Source of the DNA: Paracoccus sp. MKU1
GTDB lineage: Bacteria; Pseudomonadota; Alphaproteobacteria; Rhodobacterales; Rhodobacteraceae
Reading direction: 5' to 3'
NCBI RefSeq assembly: GCF_001447385.1
Contig: NZ_LLWQ01000216.1
Coordinates: 1-43,490, forward strand
Length of the DNA: 43,490 nucleotides
Below the pieces are notes generated by a model. It made no database searches and was not told the origin of the DNA. It saw only the letters and a program-made list of their open reading frames with translations. The translations under genes were made by a program, and so were the position numbers. This document shows positions 8,052-16,190 of the stretch, one piece after another (position 1 is the stretch's first letter; each line of letters starts with the position of its first letter).

Positions 8052-8840
8052 ATGAGCAATTCCGTCGAAGGCCGCAGCATCATCGTCACCGGCGCGGGCC
8101 GGGGCATCGGGCGTTCCATCGCCGAGGGGCTGGCGCAGGCCGGCGCCCGGGTGGTGATCGCTGACATCGCTGCCGATACCGCCGAATCCACCGCCGCCGA
8201 GATCCGCGAGGCGGGCGGGCAGGCCATCGGCCTTGCCGTCGATGTGACCGACCGCGCAAGCACGCGCGCGCTGATCGCCCGCACTGCCGCCGAACATGGC
8301 CGGCTCGACGCCATGTTCAACAATGCCGGCATCGCGCAGGTCAAGCCGTTCAACGACATCACCGAGGAGGACTGGCACCGCGTCATGGACGTGAATGCCA
8401 TGGGCGTGCTGATCGGCATCCAGGAGGCGGCGAAGCAGTTCATCGCCCAGGGCGGCGGCGGCAAGATCGTCAACACCTGCTCGATCGCCGGCAAGCAGGG
8501 CTACGAGCCCTTGGCGCATTACTCGGCCAGCAAGTTCGCCGTGGTGGCGCTGACCCAGGCCGCGGCCCGCGCCTTTGGCAAGCACGGCATCTGCGTCAAC
8601 GCCATCTGCCCCGGCGTGGTCGCGACCGACATGTGGAAGCTGATCGACAAGGGCTTCAAGGACGAGGGGCTGACCCAACGCGACAACGAGGCCTTCGAGG
8701 GCTTTTCCGCCGACATCCTGCTGGGCCGTCCCTCGCGGCCCGAGGATCTGGCGGGCGTCTCGGTCTTCCTTGCCTCGGCCGGGTCGGATTACATGACTGG
8801 GCAAAGCTTGGTCGTCGATGGAGGGATGGTGCTGGTATGA
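8052..8840 (+). CDS. SDR-family oxidoreductase, probable acetoin/2,3-butanediol dehydrogenase
   Basis: Classical short-chain dehydrogenase of 262 residues. The cofactor motif TGAGRGIG is at 13-20, NNAG lies near residue 92, and the catalytic Tyr157 and Lys161 are in YSASK. The C terminus has the usual SDYMTGQSLVVDGGM. Acidic D39 after the second beta strand (VVIADIAAD) favours NAD(H). Placed between acoC and a butanediol dehydrogenase, the likely reaction is interconversion of acetoin with diacetyl or meso-2,3-butanediol. The start has GGGAGGAGAGAG before it. Specificity is inferred from context. Confidence 0.88.
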   Translation: MSNSVEGRSIIVTGAGRGIGRSIAEGLAQAGARVVIADIAADTAESTAAEIREAGGQAIGLAVDVTDRASTRALIARTAAEHGRLDAMFNNAGIAQVKPFNDITEEDWHRVMDVNAMGVLIGIQEAAKQFIAQGGGGKIVNTCSIAGKQGYEPLAHYSASKFAVVALTQAAARAFGKHGICVNAICPGVVATDMWKLIDKGFKDEGLTQRDNEAFEGFSADILLGRPSRPEDLAGVSVFLASAGSDYMTGQSLVVDGGMVLV

Positions 8841-9166
8841 ACGCGAAACAGAAGCTGGCCGAAATGAACGCGCGCGCCGCCGCGCTTTACAAGGCCGACG
8901 GCAAGACCATGTCCGCCTTTCGCGGGCTGATGCTCGCCGCGAACCGCGAGGGCAAGGTCGGCCCCGCCATGAAGGAGATGATCGCCATCGCCGTCGCCAT
9001 CGGGCGCGGCTGCGAGGATTGCATCGTCTTTCACGCCAGCGAGGCCAAGGCCCATGGCGCCAGCCGCGAGGAACTGCTGGAGGTGCTGGCCGTCGCCATC
9101 GAGATGTCGGGCGGACCGGGCACGGTCTATGCGGCGAAAGCCCTTGCCGCCTTCGATGAGCTTTGA
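8837..9166 (+). CDS. AhpD-like / carboxymuconolactone decarboxylase family protein
   Basis: A 109-residue all-alpha protein of the AhpD/CMD superfamily. The CEDC motif followed by HASEAKAHG is the thiol-disulfide signature of the family (Cys-X-X-Cys with a nearby His). Its ATG overlaps the SDR stop (ATGA), so the two are coupled. Mycobacterial AhpD is reduced by a lipoylated E2 and lipoamide dehydrogenase. Because this gene shares an operon with a lipoyl protein (AcoC), a thiol-redox role with AcoC is an attractive but unproven idea. A simple gamma-carboxymuconolactone decarboxylase role is unlikely here, as no protocatechuate genes are near. Confidence 0.85.
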   Translation: MNAKQKLAEMNARAAALYKADGKTMSAFRGLMLAANREGKVGPAMKEMIAIAVAIGRGCEDCIVFHASEAKAHGASREELLEVLAVAIEMSGGPGTVYAAKALAAFDEL

Positions 9167-9177
9167 GAGGAAACCCC

Positions 9178-10251
9178 ATGAAAGCCTTGCGTTTCCATGC
9201 CGCCAGGGATCTGCGGATCGAGGATATTCCCGAGCCGCCCTCGCCCGGCCCCGGCCAGGTGCTGATCCGCAACCGCCATGTCGGCATCTGCGGCACCGAC
9301 CTGCACGAATATGCCTCGGGGCCGATCTTCATCCCGACCACGCCGCATCCCTATTCCGGCGCCCATGGCCCGCAGGTGCTGGGTCACGAATTCGGCGGCG
9401 AGGTCGTGGCGGTGGGCGAGGGCGTGACCAAGGTGGCGCCCGGCGACCGGGTGGCGGTGCAGCCGCTCATCATGCCGCGCGGCGGCGAGCATTTCGCCGA
9501 CCGCGGCTGGCACAACCTCTCGGGCAGCCTGGCGCTGGTCGGGCTGTCCTGGGTCTCGGGCGGCATGGCCGAGATGGCGCTGCTCAACGACTACAATGTC
9601 GAGAAGATCCCCGACGGGATGAGCGACGAGGAGGCGGCGCTGGTCGAGCCGACCGCCGTCTGCGTCTATGCCTGCGACCGGGGCCGGATCACCGCCGGGG
9701 ATTCGGTGCTGGTGACGGGCGCCGGTCCCATCGGCATCCTGGCGCTGCTGACCGCGCGGGCCTTTGGCGCGACGCGGCTGTTCGTGTCGGACGTGAACGA
9801 CACGCGGCTGCGGCTCGCCGCCGAGGTCGTGCCGGGCATCGTTCCCATCAATCCGGCGCGCGAGGATGTGGGCGAGCGGGTGCGCGCCGGCACCCAAGGC
9901 GGCATCGGCTGCGACGTGGCGCTGGAATGCGTCGGCAACGACCGCGCGCTGCAATCCTGCCTGGACGCGGTGCGCAAGCAGGGGGTGATCGTGCAGACCG
10001 GGCTGCATCCCGGCAAGGGCAGCGTGGATTTCTTCCAGCTGACCTTCAAGGATGCCGAGATCCGCGGCTCGTGGTGCTATCCGACCCATGGCTGGCCGCG
10101 CACCATCGAGCTGATCGCCTCGGGCGCGATCCCGGCCAGGCGGGTGGTGACGAAGCGCATCGCGCTGGACGAGGCGGTGGCCGAGGGGTTCGAGGCGCTG
10201 CTGGACCCGGCCGGCAGCCAGCTGAAGATCCTGATCGACCTGTCGCGCTGA
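9178..10251 (+). CDS. Zinc-dependent 2,3-butanediol dehydrogenase (MDR family)
   Basis: Medium-chain dehydrogenase of 357 residues that probably oxidises 2,3-butanediol to acetoin, feeding the aco complex. The catalytic-zinc ligands appear as GICGTDLHEY and GHEFGGEV. The Rossmann motif GAGPIG lies in the C-terminal half. The insert SGPIFIPTTPHPYSGAHGP before GHE is characteristic of BdhA-like enzymes. The four cysteines of the structural zinc are absent, as in BdhA. I chose the ATG at 9178, behind GAGAGG and 11 bases past the previous stop, over an upstream in-frame start. Confidence 0.9.
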   Translation: MKALRFHAARDLRIEDIPEPPSPGPGQVLIRNRHVGICGTDLHEYASGPIFIPTTPHPYSGAHGPQVLGHEFGGEVVAVGEGVTKVAPGDRVAVQPLIMPRGGEHFADRGWHNLSGSLALVGLSWVSGGMAEMALLNDYNVEKIPDGMSDEEAALVEPTAVCVYACDRGRITAGDSVLVTGAGPIGILALLTARAFGATRLFVSDVNDTRLRLAAEVVPGIVPINPAREDVGERVRAGTQGGIGCDVALECVGNDRALQSCLDAVRKQGVIVQTGLHPGKGSVDFFQLTFKDAEIRGSWCYPTHGWPRTIELIASGAIPARRVVTKRIALDEAVAEGFEALLDPAGSQLKILIDLSR

Positions 10252-10331
10252 CGGCCCGCGCCTGCGGCAAGATTTCTGCCCCGGCGCTGTCCGACCCGTG
10301 CTATGGTCGCGCCGGGCTTTGGGAGGAGCCG

Positions 10332-12224
10332 ATGCGGGGAATGCCGGATACGGGGACGCATGTCCTTGAAGTCATTCGCGTGGCCGAGGGCGAGACATCG
10401 CCGCGCCGGGATGCCGATGTGCTGGCCTCGTGGCGGCGCTGCGTGAACGAACACCAGCTCGACCCCGGCCGCCATGCCGGGCCGCGTATCGTTACCCAGC
10501 AGGAGCTGCGCCAGCACCGCCAGGAATCCGAGGAACTGCTGGGCGTTGCCCGGCACGGCATGGAGGATCTCTATCGCCGCGTGAACGCGATGGGCTACGT
10601 CCTGCTGCTCGCGAATGCGCGCGGCGTGACCGTCGATGCCATCGGCGATGCGGAACTGGACCGCGAGCTGCGCCATGCCGGGCTGATCGCCGGCTCGGAA
10701 TGGCATGAAAGCCATGTCGGCACCAACGGCGTCGGCGCCTGCCTTGCCACCGGGCGGGCGATCACCGTGCATCGCACCGACCATTTCGACGTGGCGCTGA
10801 CGCCGCTGTCCTGCACCGCCGTGCCGGTGCATGATACGCGCGGCGGGCTGATCGGCGTGCTGGACCTGTCGCATCTTCAGGCGCCGCAGGACAAGATGAG
10901 CCAGGCGCTGACGCTGGAGGTGATGAAATCCTGCGCCCGGCGCATCGAGATGGCCAATCTGGTGCGCCGGCACCGCGCCGACTGGATCCTGCGGCTGAAC
11001 CCCTCGCCCGAATTCCTGGACGTGGACCCGATGGCCGCCGTCGCCATCGACGCCGAGGGCCGCATCAGCGGCATGACCCACAACGCGCGCGAGCTTCTGG
11101 CCGGCGGGCCGGCCGGGGCGCTGATCGGCCGGCGCTTCGACGACATCTTCGCCTCTGCCATGGACGACCTGCCCAAGCTGTCGCGCGCCATGGCCCTGAT
11201 CGACGGCGCGCTGGAGATGCAGGCCGGCGGGCTGATCTTTGCCCGGGCCGTGCCGCCGACCGCACCGCCGCGCCGGGCCGCCGAAACCAGCCTGCCCCAG
11301 CCTCTGCGCGCGATCCATGGCGGCGACGCGGCCATGCAGCGCCTGGCCGAGCGCGCCGCCAAGGTGGTGGACCGCCAGATCAGCGTCATCCTGCGCGGCG
11401 AGACCGGCACCGGCAAGGAGTTCATCGCCCGCGCCATGCATGCCTCGTCCCGGCGCCGGGGTGCCTTCGTCGCCATCAATTGCGCCGCGCTGCCCGAGGC
11501 GCTGATCGAAAGCGAGCTGTTCGGCTATGCCCCGAACGCCTTTACCGGCGCCCATGCCCGCGGCAAGAAGGGCCTGATCCGCGAGGCGCATGGCGGCACG
11601 CTGTTCCTGGACGAGATCGGCGACATGCCGCTGGCCCTGCAGGCGCGGCTGCTGCGCGTGCTGTCCGAGCGCGAGGTGCTGCCGGTCGGCGCCACCCGCG
11701 CCGAGCCGGTGGACATCCGCGTCATCTCGGCCTCGCATCGCGACCTGGCGGAGCTGGTGGCCGAGGGGCGGTTTCGCCAGGACCTGTATTACCGGCTGAA
11801 CGGGCTGGTGCTGGACATCCCGCCGGTGCGGGCGCGGGCCGACCTGGAATGGCTGATCGCCCGCATCGCCAGCGCGACCGAGGGCAAGCCGCGCTTCTCG
11901 CCCCAGGCCATGGCGCGCCTGCTGGTCCATGACTGGCCGGGCAATGTGCGCGAGATCGTCAATCTCTGTACGCTTTGCGCCGCGCTTTGCGACGGTGCGA
12001 CGGTCGGCCCCGACGACCTGCCGGACGAGATCGCCCGCCCCGCCCGGCTGCGGACCGGCGCATTGCCGGCCGCCGATACCGGGGAACGCGCCGCGCTGCG
12101 CCGGCTGATCGCGGAATGCGAGGGCAATATCTCGGCGGTGGCGCGGCAGGCGGGAGTGGACCGCAGCACGATCTATCGCCGGATGCGGCGGCTGGCGCTG
12201 GCCGAGGTGCCGGGCGCGGGCTGA
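10332..12224 (+). CDS. acoR: AcoR, sigma-54-dependent activator of acetoin catabolism
   Basis: Enhancer-binding protein of about 630 residues. An N-terminal sensor region with a GAF domain (about 90-215, including GSEWHESHVGTNGVGACLATG) is typical of AcoR. The AAA+ domain has Walker A GETGTGKE (356-363) and Walker B LFLDEIGD. The sigma-54 contact loop reads NAFTGA (402-407) instead of GAFTGA. A Fis-type helix-turn-helix ends the protein (NISAVARQAGVDRSTIYRRM). The ATG at 10332 follows GGGAGGAG. It should activate the -24/-12 promoter at 3819 in response to acetoin. It closes the aco island and is convergent with a LysR gene seven bases away. Confidence 0.93.
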   Translation: MRGMPDTGTHVLEVIRVAEGETSPRRDADVLASWRRCVNEHQLDPGRHAGPRIVTQQELRQHRQESEELLGVARHGMEDLYRRVNAMGYVLLLANARGVTVDAIGDAELDRELRHAGLIAGSEWHESHVGTNGVGACLATGRAITVHRTDHFDVALTPLSCTAVPVHDTRGGLIGVLDLSHLQAPQDKMSQALTLEVMKSCARRIEMANLVRRHRADWILRLNPSPEFLDVDPMAAVAIDAEGRISGMTHNARELLAGGPAGALIGRRFDDIFASAMDDLPKLSRAMALIDGALEMQAGGLIFARAVPPTAPPRRAAETSLPQPLRAIHGGDAAMQRLAERAAKVVDRQISVILRGETGTGKEFIARAMHASSRRRGAFVAINCAALPEALIESELFGYAPNAFTGAHARGKKGLIREAHGGTLFLDEIGDMPLALQARLLRVLSEREVLPVGATRAEPVDIRVISASHRDLAELVAEGRFRQDLYYRLNGLVLDIPPVRARADLEWLIARIASATEGKPRFSPQAMARLLVHDWPGNVREIVNLCTLCAALCDGATVGPDDLPDEIARPARLRTGALPAADTGERAALRRLIAECEGNISAVARQAGVDRSTIYRRMRRLALAEVPGAG

Positions 12225-12231
12225 CCGGCGA

Positions 12232-13098
12232 TCATTCCCCGCCGGCCGCGAGGCTGCGGCGATGCCGCTCGGCCAGCAGGCCGGTCATCTCGCCGGTCAG
12301 CCGGCCGATGGGACCGGCGCTTTCCCAGGCATAGATCGACACCACCATGGCCGGCTCGCCGCCGAAGCTGTCGCAGCGCCGCAACCCTGCGCCCGAGACC
12401 GCCGCGACCGGCAGGAGCGTGATGCCCAGCCCGCCCTCGACCCCCAGCATGACGCTGTGCAGGCTGCTGCCGGAAAAGGCGACATACCAGCGCCGATGCT
12501 CGCGCTCGATCCGCGCGAACATGGCGTCGCGGTAAAGCCCGCCGGGCGGGAACACCACCAGCGGCACCGGATCCTGCCAGTCGCGCGGCAGGACGGCGCT
12601 TTCGAACCAGGCCATCGCCTCGGTGAAGCTGGCCCGGCAATCGCTGTCGGCGGCGGGCTCCTTGACCACGACGATGTCCAGCTCGGCCGCGCGATAGCGG
12701 CGCGTCAGCTCTCGGCTGAGACCGACGGTCACGTCCAGCCGGATCTGCGGGAACTGCCGGGTGAAGTCGCGAAAGATCCCGCACATCCCGGCGTTGAAGA
12801 TGTCCTCGGGCAGGCCCAGCCGGATCGAGCTGGTGCCGCTGGGATCGCCAAGCGCCGCCGCCGCCTCTTGCTGCAAGGCCAGGATGCGCCGGGCATAGCC
12901 CAGCAGCCGCTCGCCCTGCGGGGTCGGCAGCACGGGCCGGGCGGTGCGCTCGACCAGCGGGTGGCCGGCGGCATCCTCCAGCCGGGCCAGTTGCTGGCTG
13001 ATGGTCGATTGCGTCATGTGCAGCCGCTCCGCGGCGCGGGTGAAGCTGCCGCAATCGACGATGGCCACGAAGGCGCGCAGCAGGCGCGGATCGAGCAT
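12232..13098 (-). CDS. LysR-family transcriptional regulator
   Basis: LysR regulator of 288 residues. The N-terminal helix-turn-helix is clear (FVAIVDCGSFTRAAERLHMTQSTISQQLARLE), and the C-terminal effector domain is of periplasmic-binding type. I prefer the ATG at 13098 (MLDPRLL) because GGAG sits eight bases before it; an ATG at 13110 has no ribosome-binding site. It is divergent from a Tat-exported amidohydrolase and the gap holds a perfect dyad, so it most likely controls that gene and itself. The effector is unknown. Confidence 0.9.
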   Translation of the reverse strand: MLDPRLLRAFVAIVDCGSFTRAAERLHMTQSTISQQLARLEDAAGHPLVERTARPVLPTPQGERLLGYARRILALQQEAAAALGDPSGTSSIRLGLPEDIFNAGMCGIFRDFTRQFPQIRLDVTVGLSRELTRRYRAAELDIVVVKEPAADSDCRASFTEAMAWFESAVLPRDWQDPVPLVVFPPGGLYRDAMFARIEREHRRWYVAFSGSSLHSVMLGVEGGLGITLLPVAAVSGAGLRRCDSFGGEPAMVVSIYAWESAGPIGRLTGEMTGLLAERHRRSLAAGGE

Positions 13099-13127
13099 CC
13101 CGGACTCCATTCGATTTCACGATGTTT

Positions 13128-13156
13128 ATCATCTGGACATTTAATTTCCAGATGAT
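13128..13156. promoter_or_regulatory. Perfect dyad operator between LysR and amidohydrolase genes
   Basis: ATCATCTGGA at 13128-13137 and its exact reverse complement TCCAGATGAT at 13147-13156, separated by an AT-rich nine-base spacer. A partial half-site, TCCAGATC, recurs near 13174-13181 toward the amidohydrolase. A strong inverted repeat plus a weaker promoter-proximal half-site is the usual layout of LysR recognition and activation sites. Confidence 0.75.
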
Positions 13157-13210
13157 CCCGGCCGGGCTTATCCAGATCGCAGGGCAAACGACATTCGGGA
13201 GGAAACGCAT

Positions 13211-14599
13211 TTGCACACCGAGCATCGCCACAGCCGCCGCGCCTTCCTGCGCGGCACCGGGGGGCTGATGACCGCATCGGCCGTGATGGGCATGGGAACC
13301 GCCAGCGCCGCAGGAGCCGCCGCCGGGGCCGCCGAGGAACAGGCGCTGATCGGCGAGATCGCCGAGACGCATTACTACCTGACCGAGGTCCGGCTGGAAA
13401 ACGGCTTCGAGCGCGAGGGCGAATACATCACCGCCACCCGCACCGCACTGCATACGCTGGAAATCCGCGACGGCCGCATCCAGGCGATCCTGGGGGAAGG
13501 CGCCGCGCTGGCGCCGGATGTCCCGCGCTATTCGGCCGGGGGCAAGCTGGCGCTGCCGGCCTTTCGCGACATGCATATCCACCTGGACAAGACCTTCTAT
13601 GGCGGGCCGTGGCAGGCGCCGCTGCCGCGGCAGGGGAAGACGATCATGGACATGATCGCGCGCGAGGAAATCCTGCTGCCGAAGCTGTTGCCGTCCTCGC
13701 AGCAGCGGGCCGAGGCGCTGATCGATCTGCTGCTGTCGCAAGGCACCACCGTGGCGCGCAGCCATTGCAACATCGACCCGGTCAGCGGGCTGAAAAGCCT
13801 GGAGCATCTGCAACTTGCGCTGGAAAGGCACCGCGACCGCTTCGAATGTGAGATCGTCGCCTTCCCGCAGCACGGGCTGCTGCATTCCAAGGTGGACGGG
13901 CTGATGCGCGAGGCGATGGCCATGGGCGTGCAATTCGTCGGCGGGCTGGACCCGACCAATGTGGACGGCGCGATGGAGCAGTCGCTGGACGCCATGTTCC
14001 AGATCGCACTGGACCATGACAAGGCGGTGGATATCCACCTGCACGAAACCGGCCCCGCCGGCGTCGCGGCGATCAACTACATGGTCGAGACGGTCGAGCG
14101 CACGCCGCAGCTCAAGGACCGGCTGAACCTGAGCCATGCCTTCGCGCTGGGGACGCTGCCCGAGGCCGAGCTGGACGCGCTGGCCGAGCGCATGACGGCG
14201 CAGGGCGTCACGGTGATCTCGACCGTGCCCATCGGGGCACTGACCATGCCCCTGCCGCGCCTGCGCGAAAAGGGCGTGACGCTGATGACCGGCACCGACA
14301 GCGTGATCGATCACTGGTCGCCCTTCGGCACCGGCGACATGCTGGAAAAGGCCAATCTCTGCGCGCAGCTTTATGGCGGGCGCGACGAGTTCGGCCTGAC
14401 CCGCGCCATGGCCATTGCCACCGGCGACGTGCTGCCGCTGGACGATGCGGGCGAACGCGCCTGGCCGACACCCGGCGATGCGGCGGAATTCGCGCTGGCC
14501 GAGGCCAGCTGCTCGGCCGAGGCGGTGGCCCGGCGCTCGGCCCGCAGCGCCACCTTCCACAAGGGCCGGTTGGTTTTCGGCAACGTCAGCCGGGCCTGA
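13211..14599 (+). CDS. Tat-exported amidohydrolase (cytosine-deaminase-like)
   Basis: Metal-dependent hydrolase of 462 residues, predicted to act in the periplasm. The twin-arginine signal reads HSRRAFLRG, followed by a hydrophobic Ala/Gly-rich segment. Metal ligands of the amidohydrolase superfamily are visible: HIH in RDMHIHLDKTFYGG, HLHE in the middle, and GTDS near the C terminus. HIHLDKT resembles cytosine deaminase and related N-heterocycle hydrolases. The start codon is TTG, with GGGAGG about nine bases upstream; no better ATG keeps the signal peptide. The substrate is unknown; a ring-opening or deaminating step on a heterocycle is plausible. Confidence 0.82.
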   Translation: MHTEHRHSRRAFLRGTGGLMTASAVMGMGTASAAGAAAGAAEEQALIGEIAETHYYLTEVRLENGFEREGEYITATRTALHTLEIRDGRIQAILGEGAALAPDVPRYSAGGKLALPAFRDMHIHLDKTFYGGPWQAPLPRQGKTIMDMIAREEILLPKLLPSSQQRAEALIDLLLSQGTTVARSHCNIDPVSGLKSLEHLQLALERHRDRFECEIVAFPQHGLLHSKVDGLMREAMAMGVQFVGGLDPTNVDGAMEQSLDAMFQIALDHDKAVDIHLHETGPAGVAAINYMVETVERTPQLKDRLNLSHAFALGTLPEAELDALAERMTAQGVTVISTVPIGALTMPLPRLREKGVTLMTGTDSVIDHWSPFGTGDMLEKANLCAQLYGGRDEFGLTRAMAIATGDVLPLDDAGERAWPTPGDAAEFALAEASCSAEAVARRSARSATFHKGRLVFGNVSRA

Positions 14600-14604
14600 G
14601 CCTG

Positions 14605-14638
14605 ACGGCGGGGCGGCCATCGCCGCCCTGCCCCGTTT
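14605..14638. terminator. Bidirectional terminator between amidohydrolase and matB
   Basis: ACGGCGGGGCGGC pairs with GCCGCCCTGCCCCGT around a CATC loop with a small internal bulge, followed by TTTCC. It sits in the 63-base gap between two convergent genes, where a shared terminator is expected. Confidence 0.65.
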
Positions 14639-14662
14639 CCTGCCCGCCTGTGCGATCGGGCG

Positions 14663-16174
14663 CTAGTCGTAAAGCCCGGCGAAACGGTCGCGCAGCAGGT
14701 TCTTCTGCACCTTGCCCATGGTGTTGCGCGGCAATTCGTCCACGAACAGCACACGCTTGGGCTGCTTGAACTTCGCCAGCCGCCCTTCCAGCGGGGCCAG
14801 CACCTCGGCCTCGGTCAGGGCGGGGCTGCCGGTCGGGACCACCACCGCCGTCACCCCCTCGCCGAAATCGCGATGCGGCAGGCCGATGACGGCGGATTCG
14901 ACCACGCCGGGCAGCGCGTCGATCTCGGTCTCGATCTCCTTGGGATAGACGTTGTAGCCGCCGGTGATGATCAGGTCCTTGCCGCGGCCGACGATATGCA
15001 GATAGCCGCGCGCGTCGAATTTCCCCAGGTCGCCGGTGATGAAGAAGCCGTTGTCCCGCAGCTCGGCGGCGGTCTTTTCCGGCATGCGCCAATAGCCCTT
15101 GAAGACGTTCGGGCCGCGCACCTCGATCATGCCGATCTCGCCCTGCGGCAGCTCGGCGCCGGTTTCGGGGTCGGTGACGACGATCTCGGTGCCGGGCAGC
15201 GGCAGGCCGACGGTGCCGGCGATGCGCTCGCCGTCATAGGGGTTCGAGGCGTTCATGTTCGTCTCGGTCATGCCGTAGCGTTCCAGGATGGCGTGGCCGG
15301 TGCGGGCCTGCCATTCGCGATGCGTCTCGGCCAGCAGCGGCGCCGAGCCCGAGACGAACAGGCGCATGTTGGCGGTGGTCTCGGCGTTCAGCATGTCGTC
15401 CTGAAGCAGCCGGACGTAGAAGGTCGGCACGCCCATCAGCACCGTGGCGCGGGCCATCGCCTCGAATATCCGGTCCACGTCGAATTTCGGCAGGAAGATC
15501 ATCGAGGCGCCCGAGAACAGCACCACGTTGGTGGCGACGAACAGGCCATGGGTGTGAAAGATCGGCAGGGCGTGGATCAGCACGTCCCGCGCGGTAAAGC
15601 GCCACGCCTCGCGCAGCACCAGGGCATTCGAGGCCAGGTTGCCATGCGTCAGCATCGCCCCCTTGGACCGGCCCGTGGTGCCCGAGGTGTAAAGCAGCGC
15701 GGCCAGGTCGTCGCTGTCACGGGCCACGGTTGCGAAGGTTTCGGGCGCGGCCTCGGCGGCGTCGGTCAGGCTGCCCCGTCCCTCGGCATCCAGCGTGACC
15801 ATGCGGGCGTCGGCGGCCTCGGTGGGCTCGCGCAGCGCTTCCTGCCGGGCGGGGTCGCAGACGAAAACCCGGGGCTCGGCATCGCCGAGGAAATAGCCGA
15901 TCTCGGCGGGGGTGTAGCCAGTGTTCAGCGGCAGGAACACCGCGCCCGCCCGCAGAGTGGCGAGATAGAGGATGATCGCCTGAACCGATTTCTCGACCTG
16001 CACCGCCACCCGGTCGCCGGGCTGGACGCCAAGCCCCGCCAGCGCATTGGCCATGCGGCCGCTGCGGGCGATCAGGTCGGCGTAGCGGATGGGCTCGCCC
16101 GCCGGGGTCTCGATGGCCACGGCCTCAGGGTCGCGGATGCCGGCGGCGAGAAGGTCGAACAGATTGTCACTCAT
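14663..16174 (-). CDS. matB: Malonyl-CoA synthetase MatB
   Basis: Acyl-adenylate-forming enzyme of 503 residues that activates malonate with ATP and CoA. The AMP-binding motif YTSGTTGRSKGAML lies around residue 170. The downstream YGMTETNMNASNPYDGERIAGTVG stretch is characteristic of malonyl-CoA synthetases. The catalytic C-terminal lysine is in LPRNTMGKVQKN. It is the last gene of the leftward matC-matA-matB operon, starting 16 bases after matA. Family context makes malonate the clear substrate; methylmalonate is also used by some homologues. Confidence 0.93.
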   Translation of the reverse strand: MSDNLFDLLAAGIRDPEAVAIETPAGEPIRYADLIARSGRMANALAGLGVQPGDRVAVQVEKSVQAIILYLATLRAGAVFLPLNTGYTPAEIGYFLGDAEPRVFVCDPARQEALREPTEAADARMVTLDAEGRGSLTDAAEAAPETFATVARDSDDLAALLYTSGTTGRSKGAMLTHGNLASNALVLREAWRFTARDVLIHALPIFHTHGLFVATNVVLFSGASMIFLPKFDVDRIFEAMARATVLMGVPTFYVRLLQDDMLNAETTANMRLFVSGSAPLLAETHREWQARTGHAILERYGMTETNMNASNPYDGERIAGTVGLPLPGTEIVVTDPETGAELPQGEIGMIEVRGPNVFKGYWRMPEKTAAELRDNGFFITGDLGKFDARGYLHIVGRGKDLIITGGYNVYPKEIETEIDALPGVVESAVIGLPHRDFGEGVTAVVVPTGSPALTEAEVLAPLEGRLAKFKQPKRVLFVDELPRNTMGKVQKNLLRDRFAGLYD

Positions 16175-16190
16175 CAGTTATCCCCGTGGT

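Noticed and set aside
12225..12231. Terminator between acoR and the convergent LysR gene.
   Set aside because: The gap is only seven bases and no stem-loop is seen.
12173..14620. A leftward 815-codon open frame covering the LysR and amidohydrolase region.
   Set aside because: It is an antisense/other-frame shadow caused by high GC; the real LysR and amidohydrolase genes explain the region with proper starts, domains and ribosome-binding sites.
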